In this document: piece by piece, positions 17,050-24,896 of the stretch
Numbering within the stretch: the first letter of the stretch is position 1
Layout of the letters: every line of letters begins with the position of its first letter
Origin: Streptomyces sp. rh34
GTDB lineage: Bacteria; Actinomycetota; Actinomycetes; Streptomycetales; Streptomycetaceae
Direction: 5' to 3'
Assembly (NCBI RefSeq): GCF_002551245.1
Contig: NZ_NTGZ01000027.1
Span: forward strand, 1-44,763
DNA: 44,763 bases
Notes under the pieces: generated by a model
Databases searched by the model: none
Told to the model about the DNA's origin: nothing
What the model saw: the letters and a program-made list of their open reading frames with translations, nothing else
Made by a program: the position numbers and the translations under genes

Positions 17050-19127
17050 CCGCGACGGGCATCGACTTCGGAACGACCAACTCGGTGGCCGCTCAGTGGA
17101 ACGGCGCATACGTGGAGGTCCTGGAACTCGGCGGCTACGGACTCGACGCCGACTGGCGAAGGCCCGGCTTCGAGTGTCTCTTCCCCTCCGTGGTGGGCAC
17201 CAGCTCGCTGCGTCCCGGAACGCTGTTCGGCTGGGAGGCCAAGCTCCGTTCAGAGAGCGCCGTGGAAGCGTGCAAGCGCATGCTCCGTGACGAACAACTG
17301 GTCACGATCGGCAACCGGCGCTTCGCGGCGACCACGGCTGCCGCAGGAGTGTTCCGCACCATGGCCAGGGTGGCGGAGGAGGAGGCGGCCACCGACATCT
17401 CACCGGCCGTCGTCACCGTCCCGGCCAACGCGACAGGCGCGGCGCGCTACCGGACACGCGAGGCGGCCAAGGTCGCGGGCGTCGCCGTGCAGGCCCTGCT
17501 CAACGAGCCGACGGCAGCGGCCATCGCGTACGCCCATGCCCTGGAGGAGATCGGGGAGTTCCTGGTCTTCGACTGGGGCGGCGGCACCATGGACTCCACC
17601 ATCCTGCTCCACGAGGACGGATTCTTCGACGAGAAGGCGTCCCGCGGAGTCAACCGCCTCGGTGGGCTCGAAATCGACGAACGTCTCAAACGCCTGGTTC
17701 TCGAACGGGCACCGCGACGCCGTCAGTGGACCCCGTCCGAACAACGCCAGTTCGGGCTCGACATCGAGCGATCGAAGATCCTCCTGTCGCAGCAGAGCAG
17801 CGTCCACGTCATTACCCCCGACGGCAACGGAGTGGAGATCACCCAGGACGAGTTCTCCGAGGAGATCCAGGACCTCATCTCCCGTGCCCTGGACCCCGTC
17901 GAGGCCTGCTTGGAAGACCTCCGCATGGACCCGGGTGAGCTCACCGCCGTCCTGATGATCGGGGGGAGCAGTCAGATCCCGGCCGTACGAGCCGCGGTCG
18001 CCGAGGCCCTCGGATGCGTGCCGGTCGGCGCGGAGCTGTGCAACCCGATGACGGCTGTGGCGGAGGGCGCCGCGATTGCTGCCGCTTCCCTGAACGGCGA
18101 ACTCGACAGTATCGTCCAGGTGGTCAACGCCCATGCCTTGGGCACGGTGACGACCGAGCGTGGTGGTCGGCGCAGCTTCAGCACCATCATCCCGCGGAAC
18201 CAGCCGCTTCCGCAGATCCGCAAGAAGTCGTACACGCCGACGAAGGACAACCTGGCGTCTCTCGAGGTCGAGGTGTGGGAGGGCGATCCGGACAAGCCGG
18301 TCGACCACCCGGACAATGTCCGGCTCACCGTGCTCACCCTCGAGTACAAGAGACGGTGCTCAGCGCAGGACGGAACGTTCGAACTCGACTACACCTACAC
18401 CAAGGAAGGGCTGCTCGAAGTCAAGGCGACGCTCGTCAAGACCGGCGAGGTCGTTCTCAACGAACCGGTGTCGAGCTTCGGCACCACCGGGGCATCGCCC
18501 GAGGTCGAGAAGGAACTGGCTCACCTGATGTCCCTGCGCGGGGCACCCCATCGCAGCGCCCCGCTGCCCACGCATCCTCACCGGGCCAAGCCCGACGTCC
18601 CCTCGGCACAGGCAGGCTCGACGCGCGGCAAGGCCTCCCCAGAGGTCCTGGCGCGCCTCGCCGCGACGGCGGACAACCGTCCGCTGGTGGTCGACGGCTC
18701 GAACCTCGCGTGGATCTCCAGCGCCAGCCGGGCCGCCGGCGGCCGACCGCGTTTCGCCATCCTGGAACAGGGCGTCGCCACCCTGCAGCGCCGCTATCCC
18801 AACCGGGACATTCACGTCGTCGTCGACGCTACTCTCCGCCACGACGTGGCCGAGGAGGAGCGAGCGGCAGTGCAGGCAGCGATCGACGCACGCCAGGTGG
18901 TGCAGCCGCCGGCGGGCACCGAGGGGCGTGGAGACGCACTCGTCGTCGACATCGCCAACGCCGTGGACGGGGTGATCGTCTCGAACGACAACTTCGCGCC
19001 GCTCCAAGCCTCCAATCCCTGGCTTCGAACCTCCGGGCGCATGCTCGGCGCGACGCTCTCCCAAGGGGTCTGGGTGTTCAGCTCACGGATCCCGCCGCTC
19101 AACAACAGTGCGCGCTACAAGAGATGA
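17046..19127 (+). CDS. Hsp70/DnaK-like ATPase fused to a Zc3h12a/NYN-type ribonuclease
   Basis: 693 residues from GTG 17046. Residues 1-355 are an Hsp70 ATPase with phosphate-1 GIDFGTTNS (5-13), NEPTAAAIAYA (153-163), phosphate-2 FDWGGGTMD (175-183) and adenosine motif IGGSS (305-309). Residues about 363-480 match a shortened Hsp70 substrate-binding beta domain; the helical lid is missing. After a linker, residues 545-685 form a PIN-like NYN domain of the Regnase/Zc3h12a type: VVDGSN (Asp550, Asn553), VVVDA (Asp594), GRGD (Asp630) and DGVIVSNDNF (Asp641, Asp648). The four-acidic metal site appears intact, predicting RNA cleavage. The architecture suggests an RNase released or directed by a chaperone ATPase that senses protein state, a logical toxin design. 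The domain calls are firm; the role in phage defence is inference from the neighbourhood. Confidence 0.93.
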   Translation: MTATGIDFGTTNSVAAQWNGAYVEVLELGGYGLDADWRRPGFECLFPSVVGTSSLRPGTLFGWEAKLRSESAVEACKRMLRDEQLVTIGNRRFAATTAAAGVFRTMARVAEEEAATDISPAVVTVPANATGAARYRTREAAKVAGVAVQALLNEPTAAAIAYAHALEEIGEFLVFDWGGGTMDSTILLHEDGFFDEKASRGVNRLGGLEIDERLKRLVLERAPRRRQWTPSEQRQFGLDIERSKILLSQQSSVHVITPDGNGVEITQDEFSEEIQDLISRALDPVEACLEDLRMDPGELTAVLMIGGSSQIPAVRAAVAEALGCVPVGAELCNPMTAVAEGAAIAAASLNGELDSIVQVVNAHALGTVTTERGGRRSFSTIIPRNQPLPQIRKKSYTPTKDNLASLEVEVWEGDPDKPVDHPDNVRLTVLTLEYKRRCSAQDGTFELDYTYTKEGLLEVKATLVKTGEVVLNEPVSSFGTTGASPEVEKELAHLMSLRGAPHRSAPLPTHPHRAKPDVPSAQAGSTRGKASPEVLARLAATADNRPLVVDGSNLAWISSASRAAGGRPRFAILEQGVATLQRRYPNRDIHVVVDATLRHDVAEEERAAVQAAIDARQVVQPPAGTEGRGDALVVDIANAVDGVIVSNDNFAPLQASNPWLRTSGRMLGATLSQGVWVFSSRIPPLNNSARYKR

Positions 19128-19170
19128 CCACCTCGGCCGGTGCGGCCCCGGCTGATCGGCAGGGATGAGG

Positions 19171-19192
19171 CCCGCTTCACATCAGAGGCGGG
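19171..19192 (+). terminator. Hairpin between the Hsp70-NYN and DUF429 genes
   Basis: CCCGCTT (19171-19177) pairs with AGGCGGG (19186-19192), with one G-T pair and an 8-base loop, followed by TTCTCT. It lies 44 bases after the Hsp70-NYN stop and just before the DUF429 ATG. It probably ends the cassette and argues against starting DUF429 at the upstream ATG 19165. Confidence 0.5.
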
Positions 19193-19212
19193 TTCTCTGG
19201 TACCACGGCTGC

Positions 19213-20103
19213 ATGGGAATCGAACGGTTCATAGGCATCGACCTCGCCTGGGCGCGGAGCGGAGCCCGCACCCGGCCAAATGAAACAGGCGTGGCCGCCA
19301 TCGACGCGCACGGCGTCGTGATCGAATGCGGCTGGACCCGCGGCCTCGACGAGACGATGTCATGGCTGGCCAGGACAGCCGTCGACGGATCGACCCTGGC
19401 ATTCGTCGACGCACCTCTGGTCGTCGACAACCCGGCCGGCCAGCGGCTCTGCGAGCGGGAGGTCGGACGACGGTACGGCCGTTGGAAGGTGAGCGCGAAC
19501 AGCACCAACCAGAGCTCTCCCCGACAGGCCGGAGTGCTGCTGCTTGAACGGCTGGAGGAGTCGGGCTGGTCCTACGACGACGGCAGGGGCGGGCCGCCGA
19601 CCGGGGGTCTGGTCTTCTCCGAGTGCTATCCGTACACGACCCTGGTCGGAGCCGCCGAGCTGGGCTACGACCGGGAACGCCCCACGTACAAGCGCCGACC
19701 GGCACGAGTTCCGACTGCACAGTGGCGGGCGGTACGGGCGGCGGAGTGCGACAGGCTGATCGGGCACATGACGGGCCTGGCCACCGCCGATCCGCCCCTC
19801 CTGCTCTCATCCCACCCGGTCTCCCGTCAACTGCTCTCCGAGCCCTCACCTCAGAAGACGGCTGACTACAAGCACCGGGAGGACCTCATCGACGCGCTGC
19901 TCTGCGCGTGGACGGCGGCACTGTGGTACCGGCACGGACTGGCGCGCTGCCAAGTGCTCGGAGCGGACAGTTCACTGCCCCCGGGCCAGGCTCCCACCAT
20001 CATCGCGCCTGCCCGCCTTGAGCAGCGGCGTGACGGTGAGACGAGGTCGACCGGGGGAAAACAGCCGCTCGACGGTCCGTCGCCGGTGGCGTCACGGCAC
20101 TGA
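19213..20103 (+). CDS. DUF429 protein (RNase H-like fold, predicted nuclease)
   Basis: 296 residues from ATG 19213, where the domain begins immediately (FIGIDLAWA); ATG 19165 is in frame but would span a hairpin. DUF429 hallmarks are present: GIDLAW near residue 7, VDAPLVV with the second acidic position, CER/GRRYG, ECYPYTT, and a C-terminal DLIDALLCAWTA. The family has an RNase H-like fold and is predicted to be a nuclease, but its substrate is not established. No signal peptide or membrane segment is seen. It converges on the PLD gene with only 15 bases between stops. Whether it belongs to the Hsp70-NYN cassette is unclear. Confidence 0.88.
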   Translation: MGIERFIGIDLAWARSGARTRPNETGVAAIDAHGVVIECGWTRGLDETMSWLARTAVDGSTLAFVDAPLVVDNPAGQRLCEREVGRRYGRWKVSANSTNQSSPRQAGVLLLERLEESGWSYDDGRGGPPTGGLVFSECYPYTTLVGAAELGYDRERPTYKRRPARVPTAQWRAVRAAECDRLIGHMTGLATADPPLLLSSHPVSRQLLSEPSPQKTADYKHREDLIDALLCAWTAALWYRHGLARCQVLGADSSLPPGQAPTIIAPARLEQRRDGETRSTGGKQPLDGPSPVASRH

Positions 20104-20118
20104 TCGCTTCTTTCCCCG

Positions 20119-22773
20119 TCACGTGTCGAGTGTGAACAGGCGACTGACCAACTCCGGATAGGTGAGGCCTACTTCGGCGAGAATCTTCCTGAGAGCTTCC
20201 GGTGGGCCCTTCTGCAGCGGGGCCGAGCCGATGCGGCCGGGTACCGCGGAAAGGTCGCCGCCGCTGAACCGTGATTCCGGTGTGGCAGGGGGGCGTACCT
20301 GGTAGGTGAACCAGACGCGTGCCGGGGGATTCAGCAGGACCAGGTAGGGGTCCGCCCACGCCATGAAAGCCCAGCGGTTCTTGCTGCGGGCTCGCACGAG
20401 CACGCCGTCGGCGTGGTGCCGCCCGAGTCGTTCGGCGGCCTTGGCCACGACCGGAAGCGGATTGCCGAAGGAGCCCGCGATCTCCCAGAGCCCGTCCTCG
20501 CACACGACCGACCAGCCGGCCGCCGTGAGCCCCTCGATCGCCTCCGCGTAGGGGTCGTCCGCCTGCGCCAGAGCGATGAGTCTGTCCACCTCGCTCCAGG
20601 GCGCGACGCAGGCGAGCGCCCGCTCCGGCGGGATCATCAGGTCCTCCGCCTCGGCGGGCTCGGCACGCGCGATCATCGCCTTGCCGCCGTGCCAGGCGCG
20701 GGCGGCGAGTACGTCGTGCTCGCCGCCGCCGGTGAAGGTGGCGTCCTGGACGAGCAGTGTCATCACCACGGCCGCCACCGCGTCCAGCCGTCGCAGGGTC
20801 TCGGGCGGAGCATCGTGGTCCGCGTCGCCCGACAGGTCTTCGGAACGGAGTGCTTCGAGGAGGCGGCTGAGTCCGTCGCGCCAGCTCTGGTCCTGCTCGT
20901 CCCAGACTCCGGCGGCCAGGAGCTGGACGTACAGGTTGGCCACGAGCAGCCGGACCGGAACCGGTGCCGCGGCCGAACCGTCAGGGCTCGTGAGCGCCTT
21001 GACCCAGCGCTGGGCCCAGGCGCGGCAACGGGCACGCTGCTCCGGCGCGACGTACGGGGCGAGAGGCTCGCTCGTGGTGGGGAGGTCCACCTCCTCCGTC
21101 TCGTCCTCGTGCTCCTCGTCATCCTCCTCCCGCACGCCAAGGGTGACCGCCGACACGATCCACCGCGACGAGGGTGCCTGCGGCAGTTCGAGCGGCGAGG
21201 TCCCGAACGCCAGATCCGTCAACGGCGCCCCGATCATCCGGCGGCAGTCGGCGAGGTAGGCGTCCCAGCGGTCGACGCCGCTCGATGTCACCGAGCCCGT
21301 TGTCGTGTTTCCCGCCGGGCTCACCCGGGGAGCGGACGTTCCGGCGATGAGCTCGCGCAGGCGCAGCAAATCGGCTTCGAAACGGCGTGCGGCACGCTCG
21401 TCGGCGAACAGGGTCTGCGCCGTGTAGTCGTATCTCAGCCGGGGACCGCTGTCGGCGCTGTGGCGCCGTGCGCAGTGCACGGGGCTGTACACGAAGACGA
21501 CGGCGGATTCGGCTGTGGTGCCGTCAGGACGGGCGCACGTGGCGCGAACCGCCGCACCAGGAACCTCGGGCAGCGGGAAGGAGCAGGCCGCCGCCCCCGC
21601 TGGAATGGTTCCGGTCCGTGTCCAGGAACCCGGTGAACCGTCCGGAGACGTGCTGATCACCACGGGCAGGGGCTGGGGGTGCGCCAGAGAGACGTGCAGG
21701 CCTTCACTGTCCGTCTTCGCGCCCAGCAGGACGAGCGTGTGACCGGTGGACTGGAAGGGCCGGATGGTGCGGCCCGTCAGGCTCGCGAGTGAGGTGATGC
21801 GCCCCTGCTCTGGAAGCAGCGGCGCGGTGTCGGCGGCGAGTACGGCGAGCTCGCAGTTGCCGCCGTCCCGGGTGCTGGTGCACAGCGCGGCGCGGGTGAG
21901 ATTCGGGCTCCCGGTGAGAGCGTATCGGCGGCCGCCGGCCTGCCACTCGACGAATTTGCCGTGCCGCATCCGAGTCTCCTCGAGGAAGCGGATATGCGCG
22001 TCGAAGCCGCCGAGTGCCCTCTTGATCGCTCCGGCGTCGTAGCTCGACCAGCGAGGCTGGAGCCCGAGGATGGTGCGGCGGGGTGTCAGACGGCCGAGCA
22101 GCCCGCTGAGGGCACCACCGGCCTCGTCGACGAACGGGGCGTACGCGTGCAGTTCGTCGGCAGGACCGAGCGGCAGTTGGTCCAGCAGACTCTCCTGGAG
22201 GTTGTGCAGAAGCCGAGCACCGGTTTCCGGACCGGCCGGGGCGTTGACATGCCGCTCGGTCAGAAGGGCAGCCAGTTCCGCCAGATGACTCGCCGACCAA
22301 GGGGCCAGTTCCACGGCGGAGGGCAGTGCCTCCAGCCAGTCGGCGAGGTCGGCCAGGAGCGCGTGGGAGTCGTCGTCCTCGGTTTCCAACACCGTCCACA
22401 GTTCGTCGTTGGCACCCCAGCCGGACAGCGTCGGGTTACCCGAACCCACTGCGAGCCGGCAGGCGTGTTCTCCGATCAGAAGGACGACCTTGGGGTGGAA
22501 CGCACGCCGGCAGGAGGCCAGACCGTGCAGATAACTGCGGCCGGCCATGCGCACATCGACCGGGTCGTACAGCCCTTGGGCCGCATCACCGATCACTGCG
22601 GTGCGGGCACCCAGGCCACGGGCGACGGGTATGGCGACCTTCTCCAGGAAGGGGAGATCGACTGTGAAACCGAGGAAGAGCGCTTCGTGCAGCGCCTGCT
22701 GATCGCTGCGTTCGCTCCACTCTCTCAGCAGCGTGACGGGGGATGCGAACCGGGTGTGCTGTGCCGCGCTCAT
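20119..22773 (-). CDS. Phospholipase-D-fold nuclease-like protein (two HKN motifs)
   Basis: 884 residues from ATG 22773, which overlaps the upstream gene's stop as ATGA. Two PLD half-sites are seen. The first is HPK (His93, Lys95) with GSGN at 110-113; the second is HGK (His271, Lys273) with GSPN at 288-291. The Asp of HKD is replaced by Asn, as in PLD-type nucleases related to restriction enzymes. The remaining 550 residues are not recognised, but include an acidic stretch (REEDDEEHEDETEE, about 530-545) and a C-terminal region with many Trp residues. It is probably cytosolic, with no signal peptide. DISARM DrmC is also a PLD protein, but it is much shorter, so this is unlikely to be DrmC. 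The two-gene layout suggests a self-contained nuclease module. Confidence 0.85.
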   Translation of the reverse strand: MSAAQHTRFASPVTLLREWSERSDQQALHEALFLGFTVDLPFLEKVAIPVARGLGARTAVIGDAAQGLYDPVDVRMAGRSYLHGLASCRRAFHPKVVLLIGEHACRLAVGSGNPTLSGWGANDELWTVLETEDDDSHALLADLADWLEALPSAVELAPWSASHLAELAALLTERHVNAPAGPETGARLLHNLQESLLDQLPLGPADELHAYAPFVDEAGGALSGLLGRLTPRRTILGLQPRWSSYDAGAIKRALGGFDAHIRFLEETRMRHGKFVEWQAGGRRYALTGSPNLTRAALCTSTRDGGNCELAVLAADTAPLLPEQGRITSLASLTGRTIRPFQSTGHTLVLLGAKTDSEGLHVSLAHPQPLPVVISTSPDGSPGSWTRTGTIPAGAAACSFPLPEVPGAAVRATCARPDGTTAESAVVFVYSPVHCARRHSADSGPRLRYDYTAQTLFADERAARRFEADLLRLRELIAGTSAPRVSPAGNTTTGSVTSSGVDRWDAYLADCRRMIGAPLTDLAFGTSPLELPQAPSSRWIVSAVTLGVREEDDEEHEDETEEVDLPTTSEPLAPYVAPEQRARCRAWAQRWVKALTSPDGSAAAPVPVRLLVANLYVQLLAAGVWDEQDQSWRDGLSRLLEALRSEDLSGDADHDAPPETLRRLDAVAAVVMTLLVQDATFTGGGEHDVLAARAWHGGKAMIARAEPAEAEDLMIPPERALACVAPWSEVDRLIALAQADDPYAEAIEGLTAAGWSVVCEDGLWEIAGSFGNPLPVVAKAAERLGRHHADGVLVRARSKNRWAFMAWADPYLVLLNPPARVWFTYQVRPPATPESRFSGGDLSAVPGRIGSAPLQKGPPEALRKILAEVGLTYPELVSRLFTLDT

Positions 22774-24308
22774 GGGTTTGTCTCCAGGATCCGCCGTCCC
22801 TCCGCGGTGACGGTGTGGCAGTTGTCGCGGACGGCGAAAAGCCCCAGCTGCGCTGCCAGGGAGCCCAGTTGGGGGATGCGCGTGCCGATGTCGGAGTCTC
22901 CTTCGTCACCGGTCTTGAAGTAACGCTCGTTGCGAAGGTGCAGACGGGAGAAGATCTTCAGCCCGCCGGTCGCGGGGTCGATGCGCAGCTTCGCGAGGGC
23001 GACTCTGCGGGACTGGGCGAGCATGTCGTCCACCAGTCGGGCGGCCAGGTCGCGTACCGGCCGGTCGGCGTAGTCGTCGATGAGGCCGTCGACCCACGTC
23101 GGGTCGAGGAACTCGGCCCAGCGCCGCTGACGGCCCAGGAAGACGGCCCGTACGTCGTCTGGCAGATGACCCTCTCGGGAGCGCAGCGCACCCACCATCA
23201 GGAGCAGCACATTGGTCATCGGGGCATCGGCACCCTGCGTCAGGAGTTGCCGTTCGACCGGCAGCAACTGACCTGCCGCGTTCTTGAGCGGAGGCAGGTC
23301 GTCCAGGACCCGCCGCACATTCGCATCCGGGGCCTGTTGCGCCAGCCAGTCACGTAGTTCCTCAGCCGACCGATCGGCCTCGCCGTCCTTGGAGCCGACA
23401 CCGGCCACCAGTGCCGCCCACAGCCGACGCCAGGCGCCGACGGAGTAGTGGCGCAGCAGCACTCCCCGCCAACCGGCCGTCTCGGGAATCGCCGCCAGAA
23501 CGGGATCCGTTGTCGCCTCGCCACCGAAGGCCACCGCGGAGCGCAGCGTCTCCTGATACCCGTCGCCCTCATGACCGTGGAGATCGATCGCCCGGCCGAG
23601 GATACGGAGGGTCGCACGCCGAGTGCGGTCTGACGCCTCCCAGTCCCCCTGCGCGTGGGTTCCTCCGCCGTGAGTTGCGGTCAGCACGTCCGTTAGCCAT
23701 TCCCGCTCGGCCGGACACGGGACACCAAGAGCCGCCTGCCTCGCTGTCTCCAGGTCGGCGAAGGACACGACGTCCCGCTCCGCGAGAGACAGCAGAGGGG
23801 CGAAGAGCCCCGTGACCGAGGGAGGGCACGGGTGCCGGCCGGGTCTGAGCACTCCGTCCCGGACGTCCACGGTGCCGAGCACCGTGGCGGGTCCGCCGTA
23901 CTGGTCCCAAAAGCCCCAGAGGCGGGGCGAGTACGACTGGCTCAGGTGCTCCTCGTCGGCGGCTCGCGCAAGTTCCAGTTCCTCTGTGCAGAAACGCCGC
24001 ACCCGATCGACCCCGTGGGCAAGCCACGCCGGATTTGTCTCCGTGTGGTGCTGGAGCGCCGCCAGCAGGACCTCGCTGCGGCGGACAGCCCGGCGGCACG
24101 CGGTGATGTCCCACGCGTTCCGTTCCGCGTGCGCCGCGATCGCCGCATACAGCGAGTGGTAACGGATGTAGCGGGTCACCGTGGACACTCCAGGAACCAA
24201 CCGGTCCACCGCCCGCATCACCGGGCCCTCCACCGCCAGGGGATAGCGCCCGGATCGCACGCCCAATCCCTCGAGTGCCCATGCCGGCCCACGGACATCG
24301 GCTGTCAC
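22770..24308 (-). CDS. Uncharacterised 512-residue partner of the PLD protein (DUF6361-like arrangement)
   Basis: 512 residues from GTG 24308, with AAGGGG eight bases upstream; the stop overlaps the PLD start by four bases. The N-terminal region has LVPGVSTVTRYIRYHSLY (about 38-55), which recalls the P-G-x-S-T-x-x-x-R-x-R-Y pattern I associate with DUF6361 proteins; those are also encoded beside PLD-family proteins. The rest looks helical. The final 50 residues (RIPQLGSLAAQLGLFAV... VTAEGRRIL) resemble a winged-helix or C-terminal recognition segment. There is no catalytic motif, signal peptide or membrane helix. The likely role is the recognition or control subunit of the PLD nuclease. The family assignment is from memory of the pattern only. 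Confidence 0.7.
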   Translation of the reverse strand: MTADVRGPAWALEGLGVRSGRYPLAVEGPVMRAVDRLVPGVSTVTRYIRYHSLYAAIAAHAERNAWDITACRRAVRRSEVLLAALQHHTETNPAWLAHGVDRVRRFCTEELELARAADEEHLSQSYSPRLWGFWDQYGGPATVLGTVDVRDGVLRPGRHPCPPSVTGLFAPLLSLAERDVVSFADLETARQAALGVPCPAEREWLTDVLTATHGGGTHAQGDWEASDRTRRATLRILGRAIDLHGHEGDGYQETLRSAVAFGGEATTDPVLAAIPETAGWRGVLLRHYSVGAWRRLWAALVAGVGSKDGEADRSAEELRDWLAQQAPDANVRRVLDDLPPLKNAAGQLLPVERQLLTQGADAPMTNVLLLMVGALRSREGHLPDDVRAVFLGRQRRWAEFLDPTWVDGLIDDYADRPVRDLAARLVDDMLAQSRRVALAKLRIDPATGGLKIFSRLHLRNERYFKTGDEGDSDIGTRIPQLGSLAAQLGLFAVRDNCHTVTAEGRRILETNP

Positions 24309-24896
24309 TTGCCACCCCTTGTTGGTTGCCGGAGCGTTTCATCGGCAGGAGACACCTGACCCTGCCTCAGAATAGATGCTGATTTCGGACGAGGGGCCAG
24401 TACCGTTGACTGGATTCGGGAAGTTGCCGGGACGCGCCCGATCTCGACTCAAGGCCGTCCGCGACTTGGCTTTCGGTAACGCCCGAGTTGAGTTCGGTGC
24501 TGACGTCGGCGATCGATTCACGAACTCCATGGGGCAGCGACGACAGACAGCGCATTAACGGGCTCCGCCATGTCGTCTAAATCCAGGGCGGTTGCAAGTT
24601 CCCGGTTCCCAGATGCCCTGCGGGAGCGCTGTGGGGCAGGGCGACTCTGAGGCTGCTACGCGGCCGTCGGCGGTCCGCGATCTTTCGCAGCGTGCGATTC
24701 CCGCGTGCTCAATGGGTCTCGTCGGCCCGCACCACGAGCCGCCGGTCCCGGCCAGATCATTGCAGGTGGGCGCCGTGCCTACGTTGTGAGATCGTCAGTT
24801 CACCGGGAGACAGAGCCCGTAGCTGCATACACGAGGTTCATGCCGTTCTTGTCGGACGTCAGCCGTACGCTGTTGCTGGAAAACAAGGGGGAGACG
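24309..24896. other. 588-base intergenic region between divergent genes
   Basis: It must hold promoters for the PLD module (leftward) and the glycine-zipper gene (rightward). I find no tRNA, repeat or convincing hexamers. Short open frames exist (for example plus 24376-24558 and minus 24339-24530) but have no ribosome sites and no domain. Composition is less GC-biased than the neighbouring genes, consistent with a junction between acquired modules. Confidence 0.6.

Noticed and set aside
20119..22773. The PLD protein as DISARM DrmC
   Set aside because: It is far longer than DrmC, has its own coupled partner, and is separated from the helicase-methylase genes by more than 9 kb on the other side of unrelated modules.
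24339..24558. Small overlapping frames in the 588-base gap
   Set aside because: No ribosome site, no recognisable domain and both strands open equally, so coding is unsupported.
24580..24625. A possible tRNA 3' fragment or attachment site (GGGCGGTTGCAAGTTCCCGG)
   Set aside because: It lacks the conserved TTCRANYC loop and the matching acceptor stem. No integrase or second copy was seen.
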